From NCBI GenBank assembly GCA_965262605.1, contig CBDHFN010000002.1, forward strand, positions 434,001 to 498,000: 64,000 bases of DNA, written 5' to 3'. Below the pieces are notes generated by a model, which did not search any database, had not been told where the DNA came from, and saw only the letters and a list, made by a program, of their open reading frames with translations. The position numbers and the translations under genes were made by a program. Positions 25,101 through 32,833 of this stretch are shown piece after piece (the first letter of the stretch is position 1; each line of letters begins with the position of its first letter). Source of the DNA: CBDHFN01 sp965262605. Lineage in GTDB: Bacteria; Pseudomonadota; Alphaproteobacteria; JASGCL01.

Positions 25101-27616
25101 ATAATTTGCGTTTTTATCGCGCTGTCATTGCCCGTTAAAATATCATGAATAAAATCATCATCAATCGCGGTTTGCACCGAATATGGAATGAATGAATGAT
25201 TTTTAATAAAATTTTGCATATCGGCGGATAAATTAAAATACAGGCTTAATCGTTGCGCAATATCTTGGGTAATATAACCAACAGATTTTAAACCATTAAT
25301 TAAAGCGGTTTTACCATTTGCATCAAGGCTTTGCCAAATTGGGCTATTCGCGCCATTCGCGCTTAGGTTTAAGCTTTGCAAAAATGTTAAATTAGTGCTG
25401 CTGGGCATGGCAAAAATAATCCCGCTAATCAATGGGTCTAAATTCACGAATAAAGCCAGAAAATTATTCGCCGTTGCAGCGCTTAGGAAATTTAATGATT
25501 TGCAATCATTAATTAATTGGGCTTTTTGACTGACGCTTAGGGTTGCACCATTTAATAAATTAAATAATTGGCTGGCGGGTGTATTGCCGCCCACGCCCGC
25601 ATATAAAATATCCGCATCGCTAAATTGATTATTCGCAGGGAGATTTTGCATGATATTGGCTAAAATATTGCGCGTATAACCAGTTTGCGTGAGTATGCGG
25701 TTCAAGAAATCAGATTTTGCCTGACCCGTTAATGATAAGTTATTAATAGTATTGCTTAAAAAATTAATTTTAGTTAGCGTTTGATTATCAATCACGCCCA
25801 ATTGGCTTAAAATATTTAAGAAATCGTTAATTTGGCTATTGCCAAGGGTGCCACCAAAAATTTTTTGCGACAAGACAAAACCCGCTGTGCCGCTTGCCGA
25901 TGCGATTAATTCATCAATTGTGTAATTATTATCGCTGGGATATACATCTAAAATATCCGCAAAATTTGCAATATTATTGGCAATATTGCTTAAAATTGCC
26001 AAAGCTTGCGTTGAATTAAGAGGCGAGTTAGTAATCGCATTACTAAAAACTTCGCATAATTTTGCCATTTGATTGCTGGTAAGATTGCCCGCAATTTCAT
26101 TAATTTTTTGCATAAATTGCCCAAAATTATGCTCGTCTTGATTGGATATTAAATTCATAAAATTTGGGTAAACTACCAATGTTGCTTGATTATTATTCAC
26201 CGATTGGCGCAATTCATTGGAAATTTTACCGCAATTTTGCAAAATTTCTGTGAATGATTGCAATAATTGCGGGCTTTGATTGATATTTTGCTTGATGAAA
26301 TTATACGCATCCGTGTTGGTGGCAATCGCGGTTTTTTCGGTTGCCGATAAATAATAATAAGCCATCACGGCGTCAAATCGCTCATCATCAACAAAAACGC
26401 TTATGATTGTGCGAATTTGTTCATCATCAAAGCCATTTAAATTAATTTTCGTATTATCAGGTAAAACAAAATTGCAATGGGTAAAATTTGCCGTTATTTG
26501 CGGGGTTTGGCTTAAATTATTAGCCGTCAAATACGCATTCATCGCCGTAGTATCCACGACATATTGAAACATTTGGCTGAAATCCGTCAAATTTAAAAAT
26601 TGGTTATTGCCGCCATAATACCCAATAAAATCATCAAATTTATTCGCATCATTGATGGTTTTTAAGGCATTGGTTAATGATGTATTATTGGCGCGATTCA
26701 CTAATAATGCCAAATTTAATAATTTATCGGCGTTGGCTTTGGATACCGTTTTACTTTCATAAACAAAATTATTTAAGCCATATTGCACACCGACTTCGCC
26801 TAAGCCATTAGTTTTTGCTAATAATTGCTCAAACCACCATTTAAGTGTGCGGTTTTGCACGGGTGCACCCGCAAAAAACCATTCCACAGAATCCATATAG
26901 TTGGTTTCAAATAAATCATTGGCAAGTGTTTGGCTAGCACTCAAAATATTATCTTGAAATAATGATTCGGATTCATGCGAATCAACGGCGGGAAAAGCAA
27001 CATAAAATTCATAAATATACCTATTTAAAAAACCCATAGTGGATATATTCCATAAAAGATTTATTGGTGTTTTTAGAGTAATATTCATGGTATAATCATC
27101 ATAATTTTGCGATAAATTATAAATTCCATAGTTTAATTGCCGAATATCGCCGATGGTTGCATTATCCGCCATGGAAAATACATCAATAAAAAATTGCCTG
27201 TCGGTAGCAGTTTGATTGAGATAAAAATTCAAAAATACCTCTTGGTCGCTGGTGATGCAATTCATGATTCGCAAGCCATTAATTAAATCGGCATTACCCG
27301 ATGAATTAGTGCTGTTAAAATACGCCATAATCGCGGTATTATTCACTAATTGCTTAATGGTCATACTGCTGGGGGCATTCATGATAATTTCCATCACATC
27401 AAGCGGAATATGGTTATACCCTAATTGCCAAATTTTATCCGCGACATTTTGGGTGATAATCCCTTGACTTACAAGGTTATTACACGCGCTTTGGCTGGTA
27501 TAAGCCGCGGAGCGCACATCGCTTCTTGCCCATGCGGTGGCAAAATCGCTAATCGGGCTTGGCGGTATTGCCAAATTGGGGGAATTAAGATTATTATTAA
27601 CGATAATATTGGTCAT
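19196..27616 (-). CDS. Giant 2806-residue helical-repeat protein, putative type III secretion substrate
   Basis: First gene of the operon with gatekeeper, chaperone-like and SctP/FliK-like genes. By eye I count about 30 degenerate units with a 67-residue period. The unit core is L-[IL]-x-[AG]-L-x-x-[FY]-G-[YLFI]-I-[NST], then a helix ending L-x-x-Y-A, then [VI]-[RK]-x-I-L, a P-x-G-G-x-[YF] turn and A-[LI]-x-N-x-x-I-x-x-[IV]-L-x-G-x-D. The first 600 residues are more divergent. The last 320 residues lack the repeat and end in a probable coiled coil (LKQIEIDRYVENRSNLVQAL...NRNIIR) resembling the ends of type III tip or filament proteins. No Sec signal peptide. AGGAAC lies 3 bases before the ATG. 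No family recognised; export and role are inferred from context. Confidence 0.75.
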   Translation of the reverse strand: MTNIIVNNNLNSPNLAIPPSPISDFATAWARSDVRSAAYTSQSACNNLVSQGIITQNVADKIWQLGYNHIPLDVMEIIMNAPSSMTIKQLVNNTAIMAYFNSTNSSGNADLINGLRIMNCITSDQEVFLNFYLNQTATDRQFFIDVFSMADNATIGDIRQLNYGIYNLSQNYDDYTMNITLKTPINLLWNISTMGFLNRYIYEFYVAFPAVDSHESESLFQDNILSASQTLANDLFETNYMDSVEWFFAGAPVQNRTLKWWFEQLLAKTNGLGEVGVQYGLNNFVYESKTVSKANADKLLNLALLVNRANNTSLTNALKTINDANKFDDFIGYYGGNNQFLNLTDFSQMFQYVVDTTAMNAYLTANNLSQTPQITANFTHCNFVLPDNTKINLNGFDDEQIRTIISVFVDDERFDAVMAYYYLSATEKTAIATNTDAYNFIKQNINQSPQLLQSFTEILQNCGKISNELRQSVNNNQATLVVYPNFMNLISNQDEHNFGQFMQKINEIAGNLTSNQMAKLCEVFSNAITNSPLNSTQALAILSNIANNIANFADILDVYPSDNNYTIDELIASASGTAGFVLSQKIFGGTLGNSQINDFLNILSQLGVIDNQTLTKINFLSNTINNLSLTGQAKSDFLNRILTQTGYTRNILANIMQNLPANNQFSDADILYAGVGGNTPASQLFNLLNGATLSVSQKAQLINDCKSLNFLSAATANNFLALFVNLDPLISGIIFAMPSSTNLTFLQSLNLSANGANSPIWQSLDANGKTALINGLKSVGYITQDIAQRLSLYFNLSADMQNFIKNHSFIPYSVQTAIDDDFIHDILTGNDSAIKTQIISVLQQFGLISGTNLSLLSAFGNLNSPTQNFIHQHIDDVSLNAFDVIHDASINSIWGTNQATGFINSLQLFQMINSTQATQCEGFTNYSAAVRQCLQSLTNSPFISSTQAIQNSNINQILQANNASDKSQLLDGLSQFGYITSEMRAQITAYSLATGNIANIILSIPANSNLSFATALQNPAIVGFINQSSTSECNDLFNALNDAGFINGATRNQLTAYASASPNARLIIAGCNWGSDNILSYSEAIGNLDLRANLTNGTPSDYESLLTALENSGLISASCKLQLQSYRHAPSALRLIYNNPPLTQFSVSQALGNSNILSVINNGTTTQKHQALTNLADFGLISAQTTQKLQAIADAPAQVRTILTKTTPIGGWTLNNIINDSDANDIFTGTDNNDKNALITALGDMGFVNASQIQKLQSYAQSSVAVQNILKIGGNLSFFAAVQNPTIRAILTTGSLTDKQDLIETLNQFGIINDACALSLMNYANASDEIRAILNNPPSGGSYGSPYQAITDSNGLDAALASLPANQISQLITGLEDFGIINAQIATQLQKYANLPANLKEIMKISPLGGQYSLQSAINNTSIFAVLQGTDGDAKTNLLDALASFYYITPSTLEKLNIYAFASQNIRDVLTQNPAGGGYDFYSALANTDILNILNGADSTEKTNLLSNLRSFNYLSPSEADKLSAYIGAPNEVRAILRNPPQIGYYTTTTALQNSDNNGLANILNGTNLNLKNSLLTALQQVGQISAETYAQLISIANADPIVKTALGNLTIGQTYTAAQLVQMPNIAAIYQNSSPNIISQLTNSLLGFNLISAQTALRLNQYALSDANIQAILSSSVIGGVYSNINQALDNTAIYNILHATNNAANQGKIITALYDFGLISQIGRDQAIFYAAASLAVKDILFPAPPSGYYNYAGILANPAASDIFENGSLSLKTSLINGLKSFNYITSLVASELSVYASAPQIIKNILKQTPSGGSYDLRSAIANYDINAICDSTDDAQIAQLCDALLQYNFITPSVRDGLINYASLPNNIKSLIKDGNILNFADALNNQAINQLITSQSPEVKAKSLTGLKDFSIINASVYTKIQAYDSASVGNKVILRSIPTNSNFTTQNIFANNAINAVLNGNDANEQTDLIQALRGFGYIDASTASQLNNLCSYSSDIKNILINLPSFGNNFTNLCKNTEIRAIFTQSDIDARENLLGGLNNYGILTNQNTESALSYFIHAQSNLQNIMLDLVDGCVGTKTQYNFNEILAKPSIKSLFNQSAMQAQNLINAIYQAGLINDASHNSLLAYNQASSVVKSQFDSLSPSLPSSANDLLQNADFRVFCANDTEQDKILFNLLKITANISENDKNNLMQYITIPHQVGEVLASKCATNPVQKYTQSEFLSDAILTTALSGGDLNMRKQIINCFVQFGVVDANLSPILLAFTQTSNPIIRQFMQFPPAGGSFVNIAALLNQANIAQIMLGTDLDAKNALINELRDSGLINSTLANQLGVFVALPSSILNLINQNAIILSGDAQNIIKNSNVQAFLTDHPALIPQLLTGLQNSGIITSTTKNKLTFFANLSPAGRGAMQEILGLAGFKDLTGNQLLTKTSPSSAMDTIKQIYNSGTNNDKTALNNALESLGIVSKNGIADLQYYGQNGAALVLSKIDESQTDKELEQFTSARFIEEVQKSSVAIAFDEDKKLFKWGNSFVTFQTFITLMTGRLANSSTAKVDKLITDMKNLSNQKKLMNKLNTAILGFKNYVATASGENWLGGINGYQIKAEKNLPVLCSAWQSGMLGGSYDNSPTSDYTKAGQLEFNYQAIANLFNDITDKDGNAIAMPTSFIANRYSGLNVYLYFFNYAAVKTGLATTLGIDTNADYTLSTNSAWWDVNSAMATIGGKWQQKLGGFSKTEWNSLISKDQIDLMQTGFKNLSADVETAISLKQIEIDRYVENRSNLVQALQDRIEKINQTNRNIIR

Positions 27617-27903
27617 GATGTTCCTATGTTATTAATAGAGACGATTTCAAAATTATTTTTTATTTGCCTTAATCGGTTAAAAATACACACAAAATGCTCA
27701 TTTACTATCTGCAAACTGCGCTTTTTCATGTATTTTTGCCTTTAATTCTTCTAAAAAATTAATTTGAAATTCGTTCAATATATAACCACAAACCACCATG
27801 AATTTTCAAAGCCTGCGTGCAAATTAAATAAAATTTTATTTAATTAAAAAAAGAGGCAGGAATATTCCTGCCTCAATTATAAATTACAAAACACCAATGA
27901 ATT
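27617..27903. other. Intergenic region upstream of the giant gene
   Basis: Holds the leader of the giant gene and the fhs terminator. On the minus strand a 33-codon open frame (27799-27698, starting MVVCGYILNEFQINFLEELK) lies upstream of the giant gene; it has no clear ribosome binding site and may be chance or a small leader gene. No strong promoter stands out. Confidence 0.4.
27845..27874 (-). terminator. Intrinsic terminator of fhs
   Basis: The perfect inverted repeat GAGGCAGGAAT/ATTCCTGCCTC (27853-27874) is followed on the minus strand by seven T. It begins about 30 bp past the fhs stop codon. Confidence 0.9.
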
Positions 27904-29574
27904 TTAGAATAAACCTTCAATTTGTTCATTTTCATCAAGCTTAATAATTTCCGCCGAAGGTTTAGAAGGTAAACCGGGCATGGTCATAATTTCACCGCAA
28001 ATGGCGACAATGAAACCAGCACCCGCCGATAAGCGCACTTCGCGAACTGGAATTTTATGCCCAACTGGCGCGCCCATTGCGCTTGGGTCGGTGGAAAAAC
28101 TATATTGAGTTTTCGCCATACAAACGGGCAAATTGCCATAACCTTGCTCTTCCCATTGTTTCAGCTGTTCTTTGACTTTGCCATCGGCAACCGCACAATC
28201 AGCGCGGTAAATTTCGCGGGCAATCGTGTCAATTTTATCAAATAAGCTCATTTCATCAGGGTATAAGGTTTTAAATTTCGCCACGCCCGATTCCGCCAAT
28301 TCAACGATTTTACGCGCTAAATTTTCCGTGCCTTTTGAACCCTCGCCCCAATGGGTGCAAACAAAAGCTTCAACGCCCATTGTTTTCGTGAATTCTTGAA
28401 TGGTTTTAATTTCAGCATCGGTATCCGCATGAAATTTATTAATTGCCACTGCCACAGGAACGCCAAATTTCGCAATATTTTGCAAATGCCGTTCAAGATT
28501 TGCCAAGCCTTTTTTCAATGCGGGCACATTTTCTTGGCTTAAATCAGATTTCGCAACACCGCCGTGCATTTTCAACGCACGCACCGTGGCAACCACAGTT
28601 GCCGCCGCGGGTGTTAAGCCAGCTTTACGGCATTTAATATCAAAGAATTTTTCAGCCCCTAAGTCTGCGCCAAAGCCAGCTTCGGTTACGACATAATCAG
28701 CCAATGATAAAGCAACTTTGGTTGCGCTTACCGAATTACAGCCGTGGGCGATATTCGCAAACGGACCACCATGAATGAAGGCGGGATTATTTTCCAAAGT
28801 TTGCACTAAATTCGGGGCAAACGCATCGCGAAGTAGCACAGTCATTGGACCTTCAGCTTTCAAATCGCCCGCTTTAATCGGTTTTTTATCTGACGAATAA
28901 CCAACAACAATATTGGCTAAACGCATTTGCAAATCAACTAAATCTTTTGCCAAACAGAAAATTGCCATAACTTCGGAAGCGACCGTGATGTCAAAGCCTG
29001 CTTCACGCGGGAAACCATTGGAAACCCCACCCAATGAGGCAACAATTTGCCGTAAAGCGCGGTCGTTCATATCCATAACCCGTCGCCAAACAATACGGCG
29101 CGTATCAAAATTTAACTTATTACCCCAATAAATATGGTTATCAATTAATGCTGATAAAAGATTATGCGCCGAAGTAATGGCGTGAAAATCCCCCGTAAAA
29201 TGCAGGTTAATATCCTCCATGGGCACAACTTGGGCATAACCACCGCCCGCCGCGCCGCCCTTAACACCAAAGCAAGGTCCTAATGAAGGTTCGCGCAAAG
29301 CGACAATAGATTTTTTGCCAATACGGCATAATGCGTCATGCAGTCCCACCGAAGTTGTGGTTTTGCCTTCACCCGCAGGAGTCGGAGAAATGGCAGTTAC
29401 TAAAATTAACTTGCCTTCTTTTTTTGGTAATTTTGCGATATAGCCCCTATCTACTTTGGCTTTTGTATGACCATAAGGCACTAATGCTTCATAAGGTATG
29501 CCAAGTCCAGCGGCAATATCTTTAATTGGTTTCATTGTTGCCGCGCGGGCAATTTCTATATCTGATTTTACCAT
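27904..29574 (-). CDS. fhs: Formate-tetrahydrofolate ligase
   Basis: Makes 10-formyl-THF from formate, THF and ATP, feeding one-carbon metabolism. The 556-residue protein shows the family P-loop ISPTPAGEGKTTTSVGL near residue 60-75, the REPSLGPCFGVKGGAAGGGYAQV stretch, EAGFGADLGAEKFFDIKCR and the end MTMPGLPSKPSAEIIKLDENEQIEGLF. Length is normal. It has a GGAGGATA ribosome binding site and its own terminator, so it is likely a single-gene unit. The 5-formyl-THF cyclo-ligase at 48.9 kb belongs to the same folate pool. Confidence 0.97.
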   Translation of the reverse strand: MVKSDIEIARAATMKPIKDIAAGLGIPYEALVPYGHTKAKVDRGYIAKLPKKEGKLILVTAISPTPAGEGKTTTSVGLHDALCRIGKKSIVALREPSLGPCFGVKGGAAGGGYAQVVPMEDINLHFTGDFHAITSAHNLLSALIDNHIYWGNKLNFDTRRIVWRRVMDMNDRALRQIVASLGGVSNGFPREAGFDITVASEVMAIFCLAKDLVDLQMRLANIVVGYSSDKKPIKAGDLKAEGPMTVLLRDAFAPNLVQTLENNPAFIHGGPFANIAHGCNSVSATKVALSLADYVVTEAGFGADLGAEKFFDIKCRKAGLTPAAATVVATVRALKMHGGVAKSDLSQENVPALKKGLANLERHLQNIAKFGVPVAVAINKFHADTDAEIKTIQEFTKTMGVEAFVCTHWGEGSKGTENLARKIVELAESGVAKFKTLYPDEMSLFDKIDTIAREIYRADCAVADGKVKEQLKQWEEQGYGNLPVCMAKTQYSFSTDPSAMGAPVGHKIPVREVRLSAGAGFIVAICGEIMTMPGLPSKPSAEIIKLDENEQIEGLF

Positions 29575-29747
29575 TATATCCTCCTTAGTGATGTAATTTT
29601 TGTTATTCTAGCTAAAATACACTAAATAACTATCATTTTTGCGACATAATGGCTAAAAATAAATTTAATTTATACCCATATACTATAATGTATATTCAGC
29701 CATAAAAATAGCTTGAATATTAAAAAAAATTGCTTAATGATTTTTTT

Positions 29748-30548
29748 ATGACAAATGGCGCAATGGACAATTTTCAAGAATATTATGCACGGCTGATTTT
29801 TAATTATGAAATGGGCAGTGATGAGGCATTGGGCGATGAAATTATCCCCAGAATCGCCCATCAAACCCGCGAAATACCAGATATAACGGACATTGCCCAT
29901 GCAAATATCGTCAAACAGGGTGCAAACCCAATTGCCCCAAAACCCATAACTTTGGGTGATTTTGAAGCAAAACAACAAGCAATTAATCTTATTAAAGATA
30001 TTAATTCAATAAGCGACCTTAAAATTGCGATTGATAATTTTCATGGTTGCGCGCTTAAAGACACGGCGAATCATACGATTTGTTTTGAAGATGGCGGGGA
30101 TTTGCTGATAATCGGCGAATATCCCAGCAGCGAAGAAGACCGCCACGGCAAAATTTTTATGGGCGAAGATGGTATTTTATTAGATAATGCCCTGCATGCC
30201 CTTGGCTTGCAACGGCATATTCATGCTAGTCTTGGATATGGCGTATTTTGGCGCACCCCGGGGGAACGCCCACCGATGGATAGCGAAATACAAATATGTC
30301 AAGAATTTATCAAAAAATATTGCGCCCTTAAACAACCCAAAGCCATTTTATTATTGGGCAATATCGCCACTAAGGCAATTTTATCGGTGGAAAATTCTGC
30401 GGCAAATCGCAAAAAAATTTGGCATTTCGCCAGTGGTGATGAACAATGCCCTTGTTTTATTGGCTTATCATTAAATAATTATCGCAAATATCCCCAAGAA
30501 AAACGCAAATTATACGAAAATTTGCTGGAATTAAGGCAATATTTATGA
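29748..30548 (+). CDS. Uracil-DNA glycosylase family 4/5-like, divergent
   Basis: A 266-residue protein related to the Fe-S uracil-DNA glycosylases. It has GCALKDTANHTICFEDGGDLLIIGEYPSSEEDRHGKIF in the place of the usual GCxLxxTA...GEAPGxxEDxxGxPF, LLDNALHALGL, and ILLLGNIATKAIL. Two features are unusual: motif 1 has Tyr-Pro-Ser where Ala-Pro-Gly is normal, and the C-terminal HPS/HPA motif with the catalytic His appears as GLSLNNYRKYP. Activity may therefore be altered or lost. Start ATG 29748 chosen over TTG 29730; neither has a good ribosome binding site. The stop overlaps the following GNAT start. Confidence 0.8.
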   Translation: MTNGAMDNFQEYYARLIFNYEMGSDEALGDEIIPRIAHQTREIPDITDIAHANIVKQGANPIAPKPITLGDFEAKQQAINLIKDINSISDLKIAIDNFHGCALKDTANHTICFEDGGDLLIIGEYPSSEEDRHGKIFMGEDGILLDNALHALGLQRHIHASLGYGVFWRTPGERPPMDSEIQICQEFIKKYCALKQPKAILLLGNIATKAILSVENSAANRKKIWHFASGDEQCPCFIGLSLNNYRKYPQEKRKLYENLLELRQYL

Positions 30549-31042
30549 ATTGGCAACGGCAAAATATTCAAATTGAATCGCAAGATGATAAACAAGATTG
30601 CGAAAATCTGTTGGATTTAGCATTTGGACCCGAACGCCATGCCCGCACCATTAATATGCTAAGGCGCAATATCGCGCCCATGCCATGTTCCGTGGTTTAT
30701 CGGCAAAATGATGCTTGCATTGGCATGGTAAGATTTTATAAGCTGATGACGGCGTTGGGCGCAAATGCAGTAATGCTGGGTCCAATTGCGATTCACCCAC
30801 AATTTCAAAACCAAGGCTTAGGCAAATTCTTAATAGAATATGGTTGCGAAATTTTAGATAATTTAGGGCATAAAATGATTTTTTTAGTGGGTTTTGCCAA
30901 TTATTACGAACAATTTGGCTTTCAATTCGTGGATAATTTATATTATATTAATGGTCCAATTACACCAAAACATCTTTTGGTGCGATGCAAGGACACGCCA
31001 TTAATCCAGCAACATGCTGGCCAATTAGATTTTGTGCAATAA
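30545..31042 (+). CDS. GNAT-family N-acetyltransferase
   Basis: A 165-residue acetyltransferase of the GNAT fold. The acetyl-CoA-binding motif is LGPIAIHPQFQNQGLGKFLIEYG (Q/RxxGxG/A), followed by FLVGFANYYEQFGFQF, as in the YhbS-like group. Its ATG overlaps the uracil glycosylase stop (ATGA) and its stop overlaps the rsmD start (TAATG), so the genes form a coupled operon. Substrate unknown. Confidence 0.88.
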   Translation: MNWQRQNIQIESQDDKQDCENLLDLAFGPERHARTINMLRRNIAPMPCSVVYRQNDACIGMVRFYKLMTALGANAVMLGPIAIHPQFQNQGLGKFLIEYGCEILDNLGHKMIFLVGFANYYEQFGFQFVDNLYYINGPITPKHLLVRCKDTPLIQQHAGQLDFVQ

Positions 31043-31629
31043 TGAAAAAAACGCTTACCCCTTCGTTAAACCCTGTGCCCCCTAAATTAATTTTTGGGCA
31101 ATATGCCCGCCAAAAACTTATTGTGCCAAGCGGAATGCACACCCGCCCGACTTTATCGCGGGTCAGAAAATCAATTTTTGATTCATTATTAAGCCCCAAA
31201 AAAGTTGGTAAAGATTGGCATAATATCCAAATTTGCGATATTTGCGCTGGTTCGGGTGCTTTGGGGTTTGAAGCAATTTCATTGGGGGCAAAATATGCCT
31301 GTATGATTGAAAATAACCCCTTGGCAATCAAGGCAATTATCCAAAATGCGGAAAATTTTCAATGCCGTGATAAAATACAAATATTCACCCAAGATTGCTT
31401 GAAATACCCAGCTAACGGGCAATTTGACGGGGTGTTTTGCGACCCTCCGTTTGACGATGGGGAATTAATCAATAAAATTTGGCAAAAATTACCGCAATTT
31501 CTGAAAATAAATGGCTGGTTTATTATGCAAATGCCGCGCGATGCTGTTCTTGGCGAATATGCGCAATTAACCATTTTAGATACTAAAATTTATGGCGCAA
31601 GCAGGATTATTTATGGCACAAAAATTTAA
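31042..31629 (+). CDS. rsmD: 16S rRNA m2G966 methyltransferase RsmD
   Basis: Methylates G966 of 16S rRNA. The 195-residue protein has the family start GQYARQKLIVPSGMHTRPTLSRVRKSIFDSL, the SAM-binding motif ICDICAGSGALGFEAISLGA and the catalytic DPPF (FDGVFCDPPFDD). Start ATG 31042 is used, overlapping the GNAT stop; an upstream in-frame ATG at 30985 would lie deep inside the GNAT gene. The 3' end overlaps the HAD gene start by 17 bp. Confidence 0.93.
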   Translation: MKKTLTPSLNPVPPKLIFGQYARQKLIVPSGMHTRPTLSRVRKSIFDSLLSPKKVGKDWHNIQICDICAGSGALGFEAISLGAKYACMIENNPLAIKAIIQNAENFQCRDKIQIFTQDCLKYPANGQFDGVFCDPPFDDGELINKIWQKLPQFLKINGWFIMQMPRDAVLGEYAQLTILDTKIYGASRIIYGTKI

Positions 31630-32269
31630 ATATATTATTTTTGATTGGGATAATACTTTGGCGGATTCGTGGGATTGCATTCATCTTGCCATGATGGATT
31701 GTTTTGATAAATGCGAAATTCCAAGGGCGTGGCATGATATTGCCAGTACAAAACATCATGGGCAAGGCGCTTTAAGAAGCTATTTCCCTGATTTATTTGG
31801 CGATAAAAGCGATAAGGCGACCCGTATTTTTTATGAATTTTACGAAGCAAATTATCGGCAATTTGTCAAAAAAATCGCCCATAGCGATGAATTAATGCAA
31901 TTTCTTCATCAACACATGACAAATTGGGGCGTGATAAGCAATAAAAGAGGCGATTATTTACGGGCGGAATTAACCAATTTTGGCTGGTTTCAAGCCAACC
32001 CAGAATTACTGAAATTAAAAATTTGCGGGTCACGGGATTATGAATTTGATAAACCTGATGCGCGTTTATGGCAATTATATCGTCAAGCCAATGAAATAGC
32101 GTGCGAAAATCAGCAAATTTTATATGTCGGCGATATGCAGGTTGATGCAAATTTTGCGCAAAATTGCGCCATTAAATGCGCCATCATTGGCGATGCAAAT
32201 ATTCAATGCGATTATAATTTTTTGAATTTACAAGAATTACGGATTTTTTTAACGAAATATCAATTGTAA
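31613..32269 (+). CDS. HAD-superfamily hydrolase (phosphatase-like)
   Basis: A 218-residue HAD phosphatase. Motif I is IIFDWDNTLADSW (nucleophile and acid-base Asp), motif II VISNKRGDYL with Ser, and motif IV YVGDMQVDANFA. The cap domain is small and helical as in phosphoglycolate phosphatase relatives. Start ATG 31613 overlaps the end of rsmD. Last gene of the UDG-GNAT-RsmD-HAD operon; substrate not deducible. Confidence 0.87.
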   Translation: MAQKFKYIIFDWDNTLADSWDCIHLAMMDCFDKCEIPRAWHDIASTKHHGQGALRSYFPDLFGDKSDKATRIFYEFYEANYRQFVKKIAHSDELMQFLHQHMTNWGVISNKRGDYLRAELTNFGWFQANPELLKLKICGSRDYEFDKPDARLWQLYRQANEIACENQQILYVGDMQVDANFAQNCAIKCAIIGDANIQCDYNFLNLQELRIFLTKYQL

Positions 32270-32480
32270 TTAATGGGAAGTGTCGGCGTGCGCCTAGTCA
32301 GGCGATTGGATTTAAAAAAACCTATAATTATCATGATAATGAATATATTTATGAATCATGTCCAGTTATTGAATATACTGAAACCGTGGGCAATTACGCG
32401 GTGCTTTCCCACTTAAACAACCCGCTATAAACGCAAAAAAACAGCGCAAATGTCGGTTGCTTAAACCATCACAGACTCAC
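32270..32480. other. Non-coding gap with possible gene remnant
   Basis: Between the HAD stop and the terminator. One plus-strand frame without a start codon ends at a TAA near 32430 and reads protein-like (KKTYNYHDNEYIYESCPVIE), suggesting a decayed gene fragment, but the evidence is only composition. No RNA gene recognised. Confidence 0.25.
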
Positions 32481-32509
32481 AGGGCGGGCTTATGACTCGC
32501 CCTTTTTTT
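32481..32509 (+). terminator. Intrinsic terminator after the HAD gene
   Basis: AGGGCG and CGCCCT pair around an 11-base loop and are followed by seven T in total. It lies about 210 bp beyond the HAD stop and just before the promoter of the next operon. Confidence 0.85.
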
Positions 32510-32510
32510 A

Positions 32511-32541
32511 TTGAAATAATCATTAATTTATGCTATATAAT
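32511..32541 (+). promoter_or_regulatory. Putative promoter of the 32570 cassette
   Basis: TTGAAA at 32511-32516 and TATATA at 32534-32539 with 17-base spacing; an overlapping TATAAT is at 32536-32541. A strong AAAGGAG ribosome binding site follows before the ATG at 32570. Confidence 0.45.
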
Positions 32542-32569
32542 AAATATATTTTAACCAAAGGAGTTTAAT

Positions 32570-32833
32570 ATGACAAACGCACAACTCAAAAGACAACCAT
32601 GGGACTTAACCGATGAGGAATTGAAGCATAATCAACATCATTGCGATAAATTAGCTGATGCCCTTGAAGTGAATGATGAGGTAGCCATTTCTTACCATCA
32701 ATCAAAGATTTTGAATGATCCAGACGCTTTAATGTCAGCTAAAATCTTATCGGGCGCGCAATGGATTATTGACAGAAAATTAGATATTACATTAGCAAAT
32801 AGAAAGTTTGGCAATGACTGGTTATATAAATAA
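32570..32833 (+). CDS. Unknown 87-residue protein, first of a cassette
   Basis: Not recognised. It has an excellent AAAGGAG 6-7 bases before the ATG. The protein is soluble, helical and acidic, with a start MTNAQLKRQPWDLTDEELKH. Its 3' end overlaps the next gene by 20-26 bp, so the two are translationally coupled. No membrane segment, metal motif or helix-turn-helix is visible. Confidence 0.6.
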   Translation: MTNAQLKRQPWDLTDEELKHNQHHCDKLADALEVNDEVAISYHQSKILNDPDALMSAKILSGAQWIIDRKLDITLANRKFGNDWLYK

